Shown here: positions 51,415 through 59,442 of the stretch, piece by piece | Position numbering within the stretch: the stretch's first letter is position 1 | How the letters are laid out: each line of letters begins with the position of its first letter | Assembly: GCA_902786665.1 (NCBI GenBank) | Contig: CADADN010000023.1 | Coordinates: 1-64,000 of the forward strand | Source: an uncultured Prevotellaceae bacterium | GTDB lineage: Bacteria > Bacteroidota > Bacteroidia > Bacteroidales > Bacteroidaceae | Length of the DNA stretch: 64,000 nucleotides | Reading direction: 5' to 3' | Made by a program: the position numbers and the translations under genes | Notes under the pieces: generated by a model | The model's database searches: none | Seen by the model: the letters and a program-made list of their open reading frames with translations, nothing else | Told to the model about the DNA's origin: nothing

Positions 51415-51445
51415 CAAAGATAGTTATTATTTTTCAATCACCAAA
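51415..51445 (-). promoter_or_regulatory. Promoter of the tRNA-tuf operon
   Basis: On the minus strand TTTG (51445-51442) and TATCTTTG (51422-51415) are 19 nt apart, matching the Bacteroidetes consensus. Transcription should begin near 51410, about 48 nt before tRNA-Thr(UGU). Confidence 0.75.
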
Positions 51446-51462
51446 ATATTTTTGGTTTTTTT

Positions 51463-51762
51463 TCATCTATTGCGTAGTTTTTCCTTGAATTTGGTCAGCT
51501 GCACTTTCATGGAATCCACACACTGGTCTATACCTTCCTCAAAGGAGTCGCAGGTCTTCTCAACGAAGAGAGTCTGCCCCGGTACGGAGACGGTAAGGCT
51601 CGTAGCCTTGTTGAGTGCGGTTGCAGGCTTGACAACTTTCAGTTGCACCTCTACTTTCTGTATGTCTTCAAATGATTTCTGTAACTTCTCGGCCTTCTTT
51701 TGGATGAATGCCTCTAACTTCTCTGTAGCGTCGAAGTGGATTGCTTGAATTTTGATTTCCAT
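51463..51762 (-). CDS. hpf: Ribosome hibernation promoting factor, short form
   Basis: A 99-residue HPF/RaiA-type protein: MEIKIQAIHFDATEKLEAFIQKKAEKLQKSFEDIQKVEVQLKV gives the beta-alpha-beta start. No C-terminal dimerisation domain is present, so it is the short class that binds the A/P sites and acts with a partner or alone in stationary phase. It follows xerC by 19 nt. Confidence 0.93.
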   Translation of the reverse strand: MEIKIQAIHFDATEKLEAFIQKKAEKLQKSFEDIQKVEVQLKVVKPATALNKATSLTVSVPGQTLFVEKTCDSFEEGIDQCVDSMKVQLTKFKEKLRNR

Positions 51763-51781
51763 AGTTACCTTTTTTTAGGGG

Positions 51782-52660
51782 TTAAGCCCTTGGGTGGGCA
51801 CTGTTATAAATTCGCTTTAACTGCTCGAAAGTGGCGTGAGTGTAAACCTCAGTGGTGGTGAGGCTCTCATGGCCCAGCAGTTTTTTCACACTTTCCAGAC
51901 TTGCTCCATGGTTGAGCATGGCAGTGGCGAAGGTATGCCTTAGCACGTGTGGTGTGCGCTGTTTGAGCGTCGTCACCTGTGATAGTGCTTTTTCCACCTG
52001 ATATCTCACCTGGTTGCGGTTCATCCTCTCCCCTTTCGTTGTGACGAAGAGTGCGCCGCTGTTGGTGGTCACCTCGGTGTCCCGGCATGCCATGTATTCC
52101 TTCAAAGCCTCCCCCAGCTCTTGGCCGAAGGGAATGATGCGTTGCTTGTCGCGCTTTCCCGTCACACGGATTTCGCAAGCGGCGAAGTCAACCATCTGGT
52201 CATCGAGAGAGATGAGTTCGGCGAGTCGGATGCCAGTGGAATAGAGTAATAATAATAATGTACGTGCACGTACATCTTTAAATACGTCTTCCCATCTTTC
52301 CGGCTCGAGTACTTGATCCATCTCCTTTTCCCTGACGAATTTGGGTAGTGGCTTGTGCTTTTTGGGGCCTTTGACGGCGTGTGCAGGGTCGTGGGTAGCT
52401 ATTCCCATCCTCATGGCATATCTGTAGAATGCCCTCAGTGCGCTGAGCCTTCTGTTGACAGAAGCGGCACTGTTTCCCCGTTCCATCATGCTCTCCATCC
52501 AGCCTCTCACTATGTCAGAGTCGATGGTCGTCCACGACAAGTCGTCATCCAGACTTTGGAAATATTCTTGGAAGTCTTCCAGGTCCTTTCCGTAGCCCGT
52601 CACGGTGAGTTCAGCATAGTTGCGCTCATACCGTAGGTAATGAAGGAAACCCTCTACCAT
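51782..52660 (-). CDS. xerC: Tyrosine recombinase XerC
   Basis: A 292-residue chromosome-dimer resolvase. A SAM-like core-binding domain (about 1-85) precedes the catalytic domain with R in YSTGIRLAEL (about 147), K in VTGKRDKQRIIPF, HxxR in PHVLRHTFATAM (about 238), H in LLGHESL and the nucleophile Y in TEVYTH (about 272). It is embedded among translation genes with no attachment sites around, so it is the housekeeping enzyme and not an integron or phage integrase. Confidence 0.93.
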   Translation of the reverse strand: MVEGFLHYLRYERNYAELTVTGYGKDLEDFQEYFQSLDDDLSWTTIDSDIVRGWMESMMERGNSAASVNRRLSALRAFYRYAMRMGIATHDPAHAVKGPKKHKPLPKFVREKEMDQVLEPERWEDVFKDVRARTLLLLLYSTGIRLAELISLDDQMVDFAACEIRVTGKRDKQRIIPFGQELGEALKEYMACRDTEVTTNSGALFVTTKGERMNRNQVRYQVEKALSQVTTLKQRTPHVLRHTFATAMLNHGASLESVKKLLGHESLTTTEVYTHATFEQLKRIYNSAHPRA

Positions 52661-52742
52661 GGCGCGTCTTGTCGTTTGAAGGATGTTTTCGGCAACGAAT
52701 TTACGGAATAAAATTCAAACCTCCAAATTTTCGGGGGATTTT

Positions 52743-52934
52743 TTAATCCTCAGCTTGTCTCAGTTTCTGTACGTAGATCGCTTTCTCCATCTTGAGGCGC
52801 TTCAAAACAGAGGGTTTGGTGTATTGCTGACGTGCGCGCAACTCCTTCACCACACCTGTTTTCTCATACTTTCTCTTGAATTTCTTCAAAGCTCTCTCGA
52901 TGTTCTCGCCATCTTTTACGGGTACAATAATCAT
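52743..52934 (-). CDS. rpsU: 30S ribosomal protein S21
   Basis: A 63-residue basic protein: MIIVPVKDGENIERALKKFKRKYEKTGVVKELRARQQYTKPSVLKRLKMEKAIYVQKLRQAED. It is near the anti-Shine-Dalgarno end of 16S rRNA; Bacteroidetes ribosomes sequester that end, which agrees with the lack of Shine-Dalgarno sequences in this window. Its own promoter lies upstream; xerC and hpf follow. Confidence 0.95.
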   Translation of the reverse strand: MIIVPVKDGENIERALKKFKRKYEKTGVVKELRARQQYTKPSVLKRLKMEKAIYVQKLRQAED

Positions 52935-53001
52935 GCCTTTGTTTTTAAATTTTTAATGTTAAACTTGATGTAAAATAGTCGTCTTTTTAAAGACGTGGGT
53001 G

Positions 53002-53033
53002 CAAAAGTACAACTTATTTTCCTATTTACCAAA
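53002..53033 (-). promoter_or_regulatory. Promoter of rpsU-xerC-hpf
   Basis: On the minus strand TTTG (53033-53030) and TACTTTTG (53009-53002) are 20 nt apart. The start would be near 52997, about 60 nt before rpsU. Confidence 0.75.
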
Positions 53034-53060
53034 TATTTATTAGATTTTTCTTAAGAAAAC

Positions 53061-53116
53061 ATAGGAGATAATTGGAAGGAATAGGAGGAAATAAGAGGAA
53101 ATAGGAGGAAATAGGA
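53061..53116. repeat. ATAGGAGGAA repeat tract upstream of rpsU
   Basis: GGAAGGA, ATAGGAGGAA, ATAAGAGGAA, ATAGGAGGAA, ATAGGAA in sequence, a further member of the ATAGGA family seen at 15.0 and 16.7 kb. It is just upstream of the -33 element of the rpsU promoter. Confidence 0.7.
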
Positions 53117-53127
53117 ATTTTCAATTT

Positions 53128-53322
53128 TAGCTTCGCTGATTTTTGTCGCGACTCGGCAGAGTCCAAGCAAGCTTGACTCTGCTCTCGCTGCTCCAAATTA
53201 GCTTCGCTGATTTTTGTCGCGACTCGGCAGAGTCCAAGCAAGCTTGACTCTGCTCTCGCTGCTCCAAAAATTCAATCTTGAGGAGTTCAAGCAAGCTTGG
53301 CTCTGCTCTCGCTGCTCCAAAA
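53128..53322. repeat. 71-bp direct repeat array
   Basis: Two almost identical units begin at 53128 and 53199 (period 71), starting TAGCTTCGCTGATTTTTG and ending CTCTCGCTGCTCCAAA. A truncated third copy spans about 53284-53322. Each full unit contains an inverted repeat, GCAGAGTC...GACTCTGC, around an 11-base loop with AAGCTT. Only two and a half copies and no unique spacers, so this is not a CRISPR. Confidence 0.85.
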
Positions 53323-53361
53323 ATTCAATTTTCAATTTTCAATTTTCAATTTTCAATTTTT
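53323..53361. repeat. TTTTCAA heptamer repeats
   Basis: Four to five copies of the heptamer TTTTCAA immediately follow the stop of the LRR gene on the minus strand. Seven-base tracts of this kind are slippage-prone. It directly abuts the 71-bp array. Confidence 0.75.
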
Positions 53362-53362
53362 T

Positions 53363-54628
53363 TCAGTTTTCCATATTGACCACGTTGAGGAAGTTTTTCC
53401 ACTGTTTGTCTTGGTTGTAGTTGGTGGCGAATCCTTTCTTCACGTGTACGATGGCTTCTTTTTGCGTGGCTTTGCTGAAGGAGCTGGAAGAGATTTTCAC
53501 CGGTGTCGAACTGTTGCAGTAGATGTCGCGGATGCTGTTGCATTTGTCGAAGGCGTTGCCGCCAATCTCCTTGAGGGAGACGGGGAGTGAGACGGCCGTC
53601 ATGCTGGCGCATCCCTCGAAGGCACCACTGCCGATTTTCTTCAATGAGTTGGGGAAGTTTACCTCGACGAGGCTGCTGCAATTCTTGAAAAGGTCGCTTG
53701 AGATTTCGGTGATGCTGTTGGGTATCCTTGCTTTCGTCATGGAGGTGCATCCCTCGAAGGCGCTGCTGCCGATGCTGGTGACCGAGTTGCTCAAGAAGAT
53801 GCTGTCGAGTGCGCAGCAGCCATTGAAGGCGTCGTGCTCTATCTTGGAGATGGAATTGGAAAGCTCCACTTCTTGCAGTTCTACACATCCCCTGAACATG
53901 TTGGCGGAGATGGTGCCCAGTCCTGAGGGTGAATGGAACTCCTTGAGGCTGGTGCAGCCTTTGAAAGCTTCATCGCTGATGCTGCTCACTCCTGTGGGAA
54001 GTTCGATGTATTCCAAGCTGGTGCATCCCTCGAAGGCACTGTTGCCAATCTTTTTCAAGCCGCTGGGCAGGGTGATGTGTCGCAGTTCGTTGCATTCGGC
54101 GAAGCATTCGCTGGGGATTTCGGTCACTGCGTTGGGCACTTCAAACTCCACCAGCGACTTGCAACCTTTGAACACGTCGGTGGAGAAGCTTTTCGTTCCT
54201 TCCGGAAGGATGACGGTGGTCAGACTGGTGCAGTTTTTGAACAAGTCTGCCGGTAGGTTCAGTATACGCGACGGAATGGTGATTTCTGCGAGACTGGCGC
54301 ATCCCTCGAAAGCGGAAGACCCGATTTTTGTGATGCAGTTGGGGATGATGACGGAGGTGAGGCCCGGGCAGTCCTTGAAAGCACCCGAGTTGATTTCCTC
54401 TACGTAGAGGGTCACGCTGTCAACGGTGATTTTCTCCGGAATGACGATGTCTCCCACGTATGCTTCTTGACCTCTGGTCACGTTGGCCGTTTGTTTTTTG
54501 GTGTTGATGGTGTAGGTGATGCCATCTACTACGGCCTTGTCCTTTTTCACTTTGATGTCGATTGCTGCTGCTTGCATGGAGAATGCAAGTGCGAGCATCA
54601 TGATGGTTATGGTGTGCAGTGTTCTCAT
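53363..54628 (-). CDS. BspA-like leucine-rich-repeat secreted protein
   Basis: A 421-residue exported protein. The start at 54628 (MRTLHTITIMMLALAFSMQAAA) gives a Sec signal and no lipobox cysteine; a longer in-frame start would extend past the predicted transcription start. From about residue 75 to 400 it is a chain of LRR_5 repeats (KIGSSAFEGCASLAEITIPSRI type, period near 23), many with GCTSL or NCTSL turns. The C-terminus ends VVNMEN without a recognisable anchor. It probably binds host or bacterial surfaces; this is inferred from the repeat family. Confidence 0.87.
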   Translation of the reverse strand: MRTLHTITIMMLALAFSMQAAAIDIKVKKDKAVVDGITYTINTKKQTANVTRGQEAYVGDIVIPEKITVDSVTLYVEEINSGAFKDCPGLTSVIIPNCITKIGSSAFEGCASLAEITIPSRILNLPADLFKNCTSLTTVILPEGTKSFSTDVFKGCKSLVEFEVPNAVTEIPSECFAECNELRHITLPSGLKKIGNSAFEGCTSLEYIELPTGVSSISDEAFKGCTSLKEFHSPSGLGTISANMFRGCVELQEVELSNSISKIEHDAFNGCCALDSIFLSNSVTSIGSSAFEGCTSMTKARIPNSITEISSDLFKNCSSLVEVNFPNSLKKIGSGAFEGCASMTAVSLPVSLKEIGGNAFDKCNSIRDIYCNSSTPVKISSSSFSKATQKEAIVHVKKGFATNYNQDKQWKNFLNVVNMEN

Positions 54629-54655
54629 TGTGTTGATGGTTATGGATTTGGATGA

Positions 54656-54687
54656 CAAAAATAATGCTTTTTTTGCAAATCGTCAAA
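54656..54687 (-). promoter_or_regulatory. Promoter of the second LRR gene
   Basis: On the minus strand TTTG (54687-54684) and TATTTTTG (54663-54656) are 20 nt apart. Predicted start near 54651, 23 nt before the ATG; this also supports the chosen start codon. Confidence 0.7.
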
Positions 54688-54739
54688 TAAAAGTGTTTTT
54701 TTTGAGGTGGGATGGCTTTTTTTGTGCCGTTTTGTGGTG

Positions 54740-55840
54740 TTAGTGCTCTTCTTCGAGGGTTGCCACGACATATTCCGACTGTGTGCCGATGCGGAATTTC
54801 CCTCCCCATATGCCAAGTCCTGAACTGACATATACTTTGGTGGCGTCTTGCTGCCAAAGGCCGTGTGAGCATTCATAGACATGGTCGGTGATCCATGAGA
54901 TGGGCCATATCTGCCCCCGGTGTGTGTGTCCGCTGAACTGGAAGTCGATGTGGTTTTGAGCGGTCTTTTCCAGTTCGTAGGGTTGGTGGTTGAGTACGAT
55001 GGTGTATGTGCCGTCGGCTGCCTGCCGTGCCAGGGGGTCCAACTCGCTGCGTTGCTGGTTGGTGCGGTCGTCTCTTCCGATGATGGTGATGACGCTGTCG
55101 ACGACGGCTTGCTCGTCGATGAGGAGGTGTATGCCGGCGTCTTGGTAGAATTTCCTGGCAAGGGGTTGCTTGCTGAAATATTCGTGGTTGCCGAGGCATG
55201 CATAGATGGGTGCTTCGATGCGTTTGAACTCTTCTGCCATGTTCTCCTCGACAAGTGGCTTGACGCTGTTGTCGATGATGTCGCCTGCGATGAGCACGAG
55301 GTCGGGGTGCTCTGCGTTCATCAAGTCCACCCACCGTGACAGTTCGGCGCGGCGGTTGTGGTATCCGATATGCAGGTCGCTGACCATCACCATCTTGTAG
55401 CTCTTTCCGAGGTGTTTCGTGGTGGTCAGTTGCAGGGGCACCCTCACTTTGTTGCGGTAGTGGATGTTCCCACCGATGAAGAGAACGAGCATGATGGCAA
55501 GGATGACGAGTGTGCCCGTCCAACTCTCATGGAGCAGTTTGGCGGGCAGGATGCGGATGAGTCGCGCCACGTCGGCTACGATGAATAGCAGGAAGAGGTA
55601 GAGCAGGACGATGATGGCAGAGGTGCTCACCTCATAACTGATGGATGCCAGGCCGAGCGGCATCTTGTCGAGCGCCCCTCCGAGGAAGAAGAACATGCTC
55701 AGCAGGCAGGCTGCCATGACGATGGTCGCCAACCATTTCGCCACCTTGGGGAATGGCAGGATGCACCAGACGTGCCATAGCACATACCCCATGCTGCATA
55801 GGACGAGGGCAAGGAAGATGAAGAAGAACATGGGACGCAT
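54740..55840 (-). CDS. Membrane-anchored calcineurin-like metallophosphoesterase
   Basis: A 366-residue protein with four N-terminal hydrophobic segments (about 1-25, 35-55, 70-95, 105-130) and a phosphoesterase domain from about 150. Metal-binding motifs are complete: DLHIGY, GDIIDN, GNHEY, NHQPYE and GHTHRGQIWP. Similar proteins include YpbG/YkuE-type enzymes that act on UDP-diacylglucosamine or other envelope phosphoesters. Substrate not decided. It follows cdsA by 9 nt, so a role in phospholipid or lipid A metabolism is plausible. Confidence 0.85.
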   Translation of the reverse strand: MRPMFFFIFLALVLCSMGYVLWHVWCILPFPKVAKWLATIVMAACLLSMFFFLGGALDKMPLGLASISYEVSTSAIIVLLYLFLLFIVADVARLIRILPAKLLHESWTGTLVILAIMLVLFIGGNIHYRNKVRVPLQLTTTKHLGKSYKMVMVSDLHIGYHNRRAELSRWVDLMNAEHPDLVLIAGDIIDNSVKPLVEENMAEEFKRIEAPIYACLGNHEYFSKQPLARKFYQDAGIHLLIDEQAVVDSVITIIGRDDRTNQQRSELDPLARQAADGTYTIVLNHQPYELEKTAQNHIDFQFSGHTHRGQIWPISWITDHVYECSHGLWQQDATKVYVSSGLGIWGGKFRIGTQSEYVVATLEEEH

Positions 55841-55849
55841 CTGTTATGG

Positions 55850-56692
55850 TCAGAACAGTGAGAGGGAATAGATGTAGATGACGCTTGCCGGGATGGCCAT
55901 GAGCGAGGAGTCGAATCGGTCGAGCATCCCTCCGTGTCCGGGCAGGATGTTGCCGCTGTCCTTGATGCCGAGTGTGCGTTTGAAGAGAGACTCCACCAAG
56001 TCGCCCAGGGTGCCGAAAACCACCACCACCAGTCCCAATCCGATCCAGATGGGGATGGAGATGCTGTTGGCGTCGTCTGCGGTGAGGTATCCTATGATGG
56101 CGGCCGCCACAACGACGAGGATGGCGCCACCGATGCTTCCTTCCCAACTCTTCCCTGGCGATACGCGGGGGAAGAGCTTGTGCTTCCCGAAGAGTGAACC
56201 GGAGCAATAGGCACCGGTGTCGTTCACCCAGAGGAAGATGAAGATGCTGAGTGGCAGGAGGTAGTTGTAGCCCACTTCCTGGCTCGTCTGTGTTTGGAAC
56301 GCGAGGATGTTGATGGTGGAGAAGGGCAGTGCGATGTACATCTGTCCGAGCATGGTGTAGGCCCAGTTGTTGATGGGGTTGGGGGCTTTGGTGAAGAGTT
56401 CGGAGATGATGAGGTAGAGGACTGTGATGAGGTAGGGTATGAACACACTTCCGCCGGCCATGCCGATGCAATATCCTGCCATGGCGAGGAAGAGGTATAC
56501 CCCGGCCACGACGCTGATGAAGCGGTTCACCTGTATGTCGTCCCATTGGTTGACCAGTCCGCTGTATTCCCATAGGGTGAGGCCGGTGATGAGTGCGAAG
56601 AGCACGATCATCGCTGTGGCATTGAGGAAGCAGCCCACCAATACGGCAACGAAGAGCACTCCGGTGATGGTCCTGGTGATGAAATTTTTCAT
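55850..56692 (-). CDS. cdsA: Phosphatidate cytidylyltransferase
   Basis: The 280-residue integral membrane enzyme makes CDP-diacylglycerol from phosphatidate and CTP, the branch point for phospholipids. Seven or eight membrane helices are predicted. The family signature near the C-terminus (GDLVESLFKRTLGIKDSGNILPGHGGMLDRFDSS) is intact with its conserved Asp and Lys residues. Its ATG overlaps the ftsH stop (ATGA). Confidence 0.93.
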   Translation of the reverse strand: MKNFITRTITGVLFVAVLVGCFLNATAMIVLFALITGLTLWEYSGLVNQWDDIQVNRFISVVAGVYLFLAMAGYCIGMAGGSVFIPYLITVLYLIISELFTKAPNPINNWAYTMLGQMYIALPFSTINILAFQTQTSQEVGYNYLLPLSIFIFLWVNDTGAYCSGSLFGKHKLFPRVSPGKSWEGSIGGAILVVVAAAIIGYLTADDANSISIPIWIGLGLVVVVFGTLGDLVESLFKRTLGIKDSGNILPGHGGMLDRFDSSLMAIPASVIYIYSLSLF

Positions 56693-58752
56693 GCTTGCTC
56701 GTCTTTTGGATTGTCGGAGTGGTCGGAATTGTCGGAGTGGTCGGAATTATCGGAGTGGTCGGAATTATCGGAATTTTCGGAGTGGTCGGACTGGCCTGAC
56801 AGGTCTGTCGCCTCTTGCTTCTCATTTGGGTTCAGCCCCATGATCTCTTGTGAACGGCTCACCCATGGGCGTTTGCCAAAGATTTTCTCCACATCCTCGG
56901 CAAAGATCACTTCGCGGCTGATGAGCAGTTCGGCCAGGGCGTTGTGGCCTTCCTTGTGTTCCATAAGGATGCTCTTGGCGCGGTCGTATTGCTCGTTCAC
57001 CATCTTGAGCACCTCGTCGTCGATGACCCTGGCGGTGGTGTCGCTGTAGGGACGTTGGAACTGCGCCTCTTGGTTGTAATAGCAGATGTTGGGCAACTTT
57101 TCGCCCATTCCTGCGTAGGCTATCATGCCATAGGCACTCTTGGTGGCCCTCTCGAGGTCGTTTATCGCACCGGTGGAGATGTGTCCAGTGAACAGCTCTT
57201 CTGCTGCTCGCCCGCCCATCAGCGAACACATCTCGTCGAGCATCTCCTCCTTGGTGGTGATTTGACGCTCTTCGGGCAGGTACCACGCTGCTCCGAGTGC
57301 TTTCCCTCTCGGCACGATGGAAACCTTGATGAGGGGGTTGGCATGCTCGCAGAACCAGGAGATGGTGGCGTGTCCCGCCTCGTGGATGGCGATGGCGCGC
57401 TTTTCATGGGCGGTCATCACCTTGGTTTTCTTCTCCAGGCCTCCGATGATGCGGTCGACGGCGTCGAGGAAGTCTTGTCGGCAGACGGTCCCGGAGTTGC
57501 GGCGTGCTGCGATGAGGGCTGCCTCGTTGCATACGTTGGCGATGTCGGCTCCCGAGAAGCCCGGTGTCTGCCTGGCAAGGAGGTCGATGTCCACGGAGTT
57601 GTCCACTTTCACGGGCTTGAGGTGTACGATGAATATCTCCTTCCTTTCGTTGAGGTCGGGGAGGTCGACATGTATCTGGCGGTCGAATCTTCCAGCGCGG
57701 AGCAGTGCGGAGTCAAGCATGTCGGCACGGTTGGTGGCTGCCATGATGATGACGCCGCTGTTGGTGCCGAATCCGTCCATCTCGGTGAGGAGGGCGTTGA
57801 GGGTGTTCTCGCGCTCGTCGTTGCCGCCCATGGCTGGGTTCTTGGAGCGTGCGCGTCCCACGGCGTCGATTTCGTCGATGAAGATGATGCATGGCGACTT
57901 CTCCTTGGCTTGACGGAAGAGGTCTCTCACGCGACTGGCTCCCACGCCGACGAACATCTCCACGAAGTCGGAGCCGCTCATCGAGAAGAATGGCACGCCG
58001 GCCTCTCCCGCCACGGCCTTGGCCAACAGGGTCTTTCCTGTTCCCGGAGGACCTACGAGCAGTGCGCCCTTGGGGATTTTGGCGCCAAGGTTGGTGTATT
58101 TCTGCGGATTTTTGAGGAAGTCGACGATTTCCTGCACCTCCTCCTTGGCTCCCGCCTGTCCGGCCACGTCCTTGAAGGTGACGCCGAGGTCGTTGCCTTT
58201 CTCATACATCTTGGCCTTGCTCTTTCCAACGTTGAATACGCCACCGCCACCTCCACCGCCCATGCGACGGAAGAACATCACCATGATGACGATGAAGAAG
58301 AGGATGGTGAAGATGTTGAGGAAGGTGTTGAAGGTGTCGCCGCTCTTCTCGTTCTTGTAGCTGAGATGGCCGTTGAATTTCCCTTTCTCCTTAGCTTCGT
58401 CGAGGAACTCTTCAAGCTTTTCCTCGGAGCCGAACTCCACCTCCAGGTAGGGGCTCTTTCCTGTTTGCTTCACGTCGGCCTTGAAGATTTCTTGTATGAA
58501 TTCGGGTTTCACATACATTCGCAGCTCTTTCTCCTCGTTGTTGACGACCACCTCTTCGGCGGCGCCTTTCATCACCCACTCCTTGAAATTGCTGTAGTTG
58601 TCTTTCTGGGCTATGCCGCCGTTGCCGCCGGTTTGGCCTTCACCGTTGTTGGTGAAATACAACAGGGCGAGTGCGATGAGGATGGTGACGTATACCCAAG
58701 TCATGTTGAACTTGGGCATGTTGGGTTTTTTGTCTTTGTTCTTATCTTCCAT
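56689..58752 (-). CDS. ftsH: ATP-dependent zinc metalloprotease FtsH
   Basis: A 687-residue membrane protease that degrades unassembled membrane proteins and regulators. Two membrane segments (about 15-34 and 125-143) flank a periplasmic domain. Walker A GPPGTGKT is near 232, Walker [32 protein letters not shown], and the zinc motif HEAGH near 460. The C-terminal tail (from about 652) is a Ser/Asp/Asn/His repeat ([12 protein letters not shown]...) encoded by tandem DNA repeats, absent from typical FtsH. It lies between rsfS and cdsA. Confidence 0.96.
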   Translation of the reverse strand: MEDKNKDKKPNMPKFNMTWVYVTILIALALLYFTNNGEGQTGGNGGIAQKDNYSNFKEWVMKGAAEEVVVNNEEKELRMYVKPEFIQEIFKADVKQTGKSPYLEVEFGSEEKLEEFLDEAKEKGKFNGHLSYKNEKSGDTFNTFLNIFTILFFIVIMVMFFRRMGGGGGGGVFNVGKSKAKMYEKGNDLGVTFKDVAGQAGAKEEVQEIVDFLKNPQKYTNLGAKIPKGALLVGPPGTGKTLLAKAVAGEAGVPFFSMSGSDFVEMFVGVGASRVRDLFRQAKEKSPCIIFIDEIDAVGRARSKNPAMGGNDERENTLNALLTEMDGFGTNSGVIIMAATNRADMLDSALLRAGRFDRQIHVDLPDLNERKEIFIVHLKPVKVDNSVDIDLLARQTPGFSGADIANVCNEAALIAARRNSGTVCRQDFLDAVDRIIGGLEKKTKVMTAHEKRAIAIHEAGHATISWFCEHANPLIKVSIVPRGKALGAAWYLPEERQITTKEEMLDEMCSLMGGRAAEELFTGHISTGAINDLERATKSAYGMIAYAGMGEKLPNICYYNQEAQFQRPYSDTTARVIDDEVLKMVNEQYDRAKSILMEHKEGHNALAELLISREVIFAEDVEKIFGKRPWVSRSQEIMGLNPNEKQEATDLSGQSDHSENSDNSDHSDNSDHSDNSDHSDNPKDEQA
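56705..56790 (-). repeat. In-frame tandem repeats in the ftsH tail
   Basis: Repeats of TCGGAGTGG and TCGGAATTG/TCGGAATTA on the plus strand encode (SDHSDN)n on the minus strand, with a 9- or 18-base period that preserves frame. The tract is near the stop, so copy-number change alters only tail length. Confidence 0.8.
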
Positions 58753-58790
58753 ATTGCTTGGGGTTCGGAATGTGAAGTGTCGGCCGACCC

Positions 58791-59150
58791 TTAGTCAAGG
58801 TCGGGGATGCGTGTGAGGTTGGCGTCTTCCCAGAGCGCCTCCAGATTGTAGTAAGTTCTTGTCTCTGGCAGGAAGACGTGGACGATGACGTCGGTGTAGT
58901 CCATGGCCACCCAGTGGGCGAGGGTCTGTCCCACCACTTTCACGGGTTTCTCACCCATCTTTTCGCGCACGGTGTCGCTGATGGAGTCGCTGATGGCCTC
59001 CACCTGCATGGGGGAGTTGCCTTGGCAGATGACGAAATAGCGGCATATGGCGCCTTCCACGTTTCTCATGTCGGCCACAACGATGTCATGGCCTTTCTTT
59101 TCTTGGATTCCTACTGTGATGTTTTCTACTAATTGCTTCGCGTTGTCCAT
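58791..59150 (-). CDS. rsfS: Ribosomal silencing factor RsfS
   Basis: A 119-residue protein that binds L14 and blocks subunit joining under starvation. IVVADMRNVEGAICRYFVICQGNSPMQVEAISDSI and VGQTLAHWVAMDYTDVIVHVFLPETRTYYNLEALWEDA are the conserved blocks of the family. It is first in an rsfS-ftsH-cdsA-phosphoesterase run; 38 nt to ftsH. Confidence 0.95.
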   Translation of the reverse strand: MDNAKQLVENITVGIQEKKGHDIVVADMRNVEGAICRYFVICQGNSPMQVEAISDSISDTVREKMGEKPVKVVGQTLAHWVAMDYTDVIVHVFLPETRTYYNLEALWEDANLTRIPDLD

Positions 59151-59238
59151 TCAATCGGTTTTAGTGATATGCTATGTTTTCTGTCTTTTCCAGAGGTGGC
59201 GCAAGTGAAATGCGCCCACCTGTGGCATTTCAAGGTTG

Positions 59239-59246
59239 CAAAGTTA
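59239..59246 (-). promoter_or_regulatory. Candidate -7 element for rsfS-ftsH-cdsA
   Basis: TAACTTTG on the minus strand matches TAnnTTTG; transcription would start near 59234, about 84 nt before rsfS. The -33 region shows only TTTC at a close spacing. Confidence 0.5.
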
Positions 59247-59325
59247 TGTAAAATATTCGTGAAACGGAAAAATGGTGATGAAAAATTGTGTGGAAGGGGC
59301 AAAAGATGATGGAGTGGATGGAAAG

Positions 59326-59359
59326 AACAGGGGCGGGTGTCGCGACACCCGCCCCTGTT
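59326..59359. terminator. 34-bp perfect palindrome, likely terminator
   Basis: A stem of 17 perfectly complementary bases (AACAGGGGCGGGTGTCG with its complement) has no unpaired loop in the DNA. T-rich bases follow on both strands (TTTC on plus, CTTTCC on minus). It lies downstream of the dockerin-like gene and upstream of rsfS, and most likely ends the former. Confidence 0.75.
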
Positions 59360-59373
59360 TTCAGAGATTTTCA

Positions 59374-59435
59374 CTATGGTTTTTATAGTCTCTATGGTTT
59401 TTTATAGTTTCTATAGTTTTTATAGTTTCTATAGC
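59374..59435. repeat. CTATA/TATAG repeat tract
   Basis: TATGGTTTTTATAG, TCTCTATGG, TTTCTATAG and TTTTTATAG alternate between the palindrome and the stop of the dockerin-like gene. Read on the minus strand it is ACTATAGAAACTATAAAA, related to the ATAGGA tracts of the window but more diverged. Confidence 0.65.
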
Positions 59436-59442
59436 CTTTCGT

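Noticed and set aside
51782-52660. Tyrosine recombinase considered as a mobile-element integrase
   Set aside because: It sits between rpsU and hpf with no attachment repeats or cargo; sequence and context fit XerC.
53128-53361. Direct repeats considered as a CRISPR array
   Set aside because: The units are 71 bp with no unique spacers, only two and a half copies, and no cas genes nearby.
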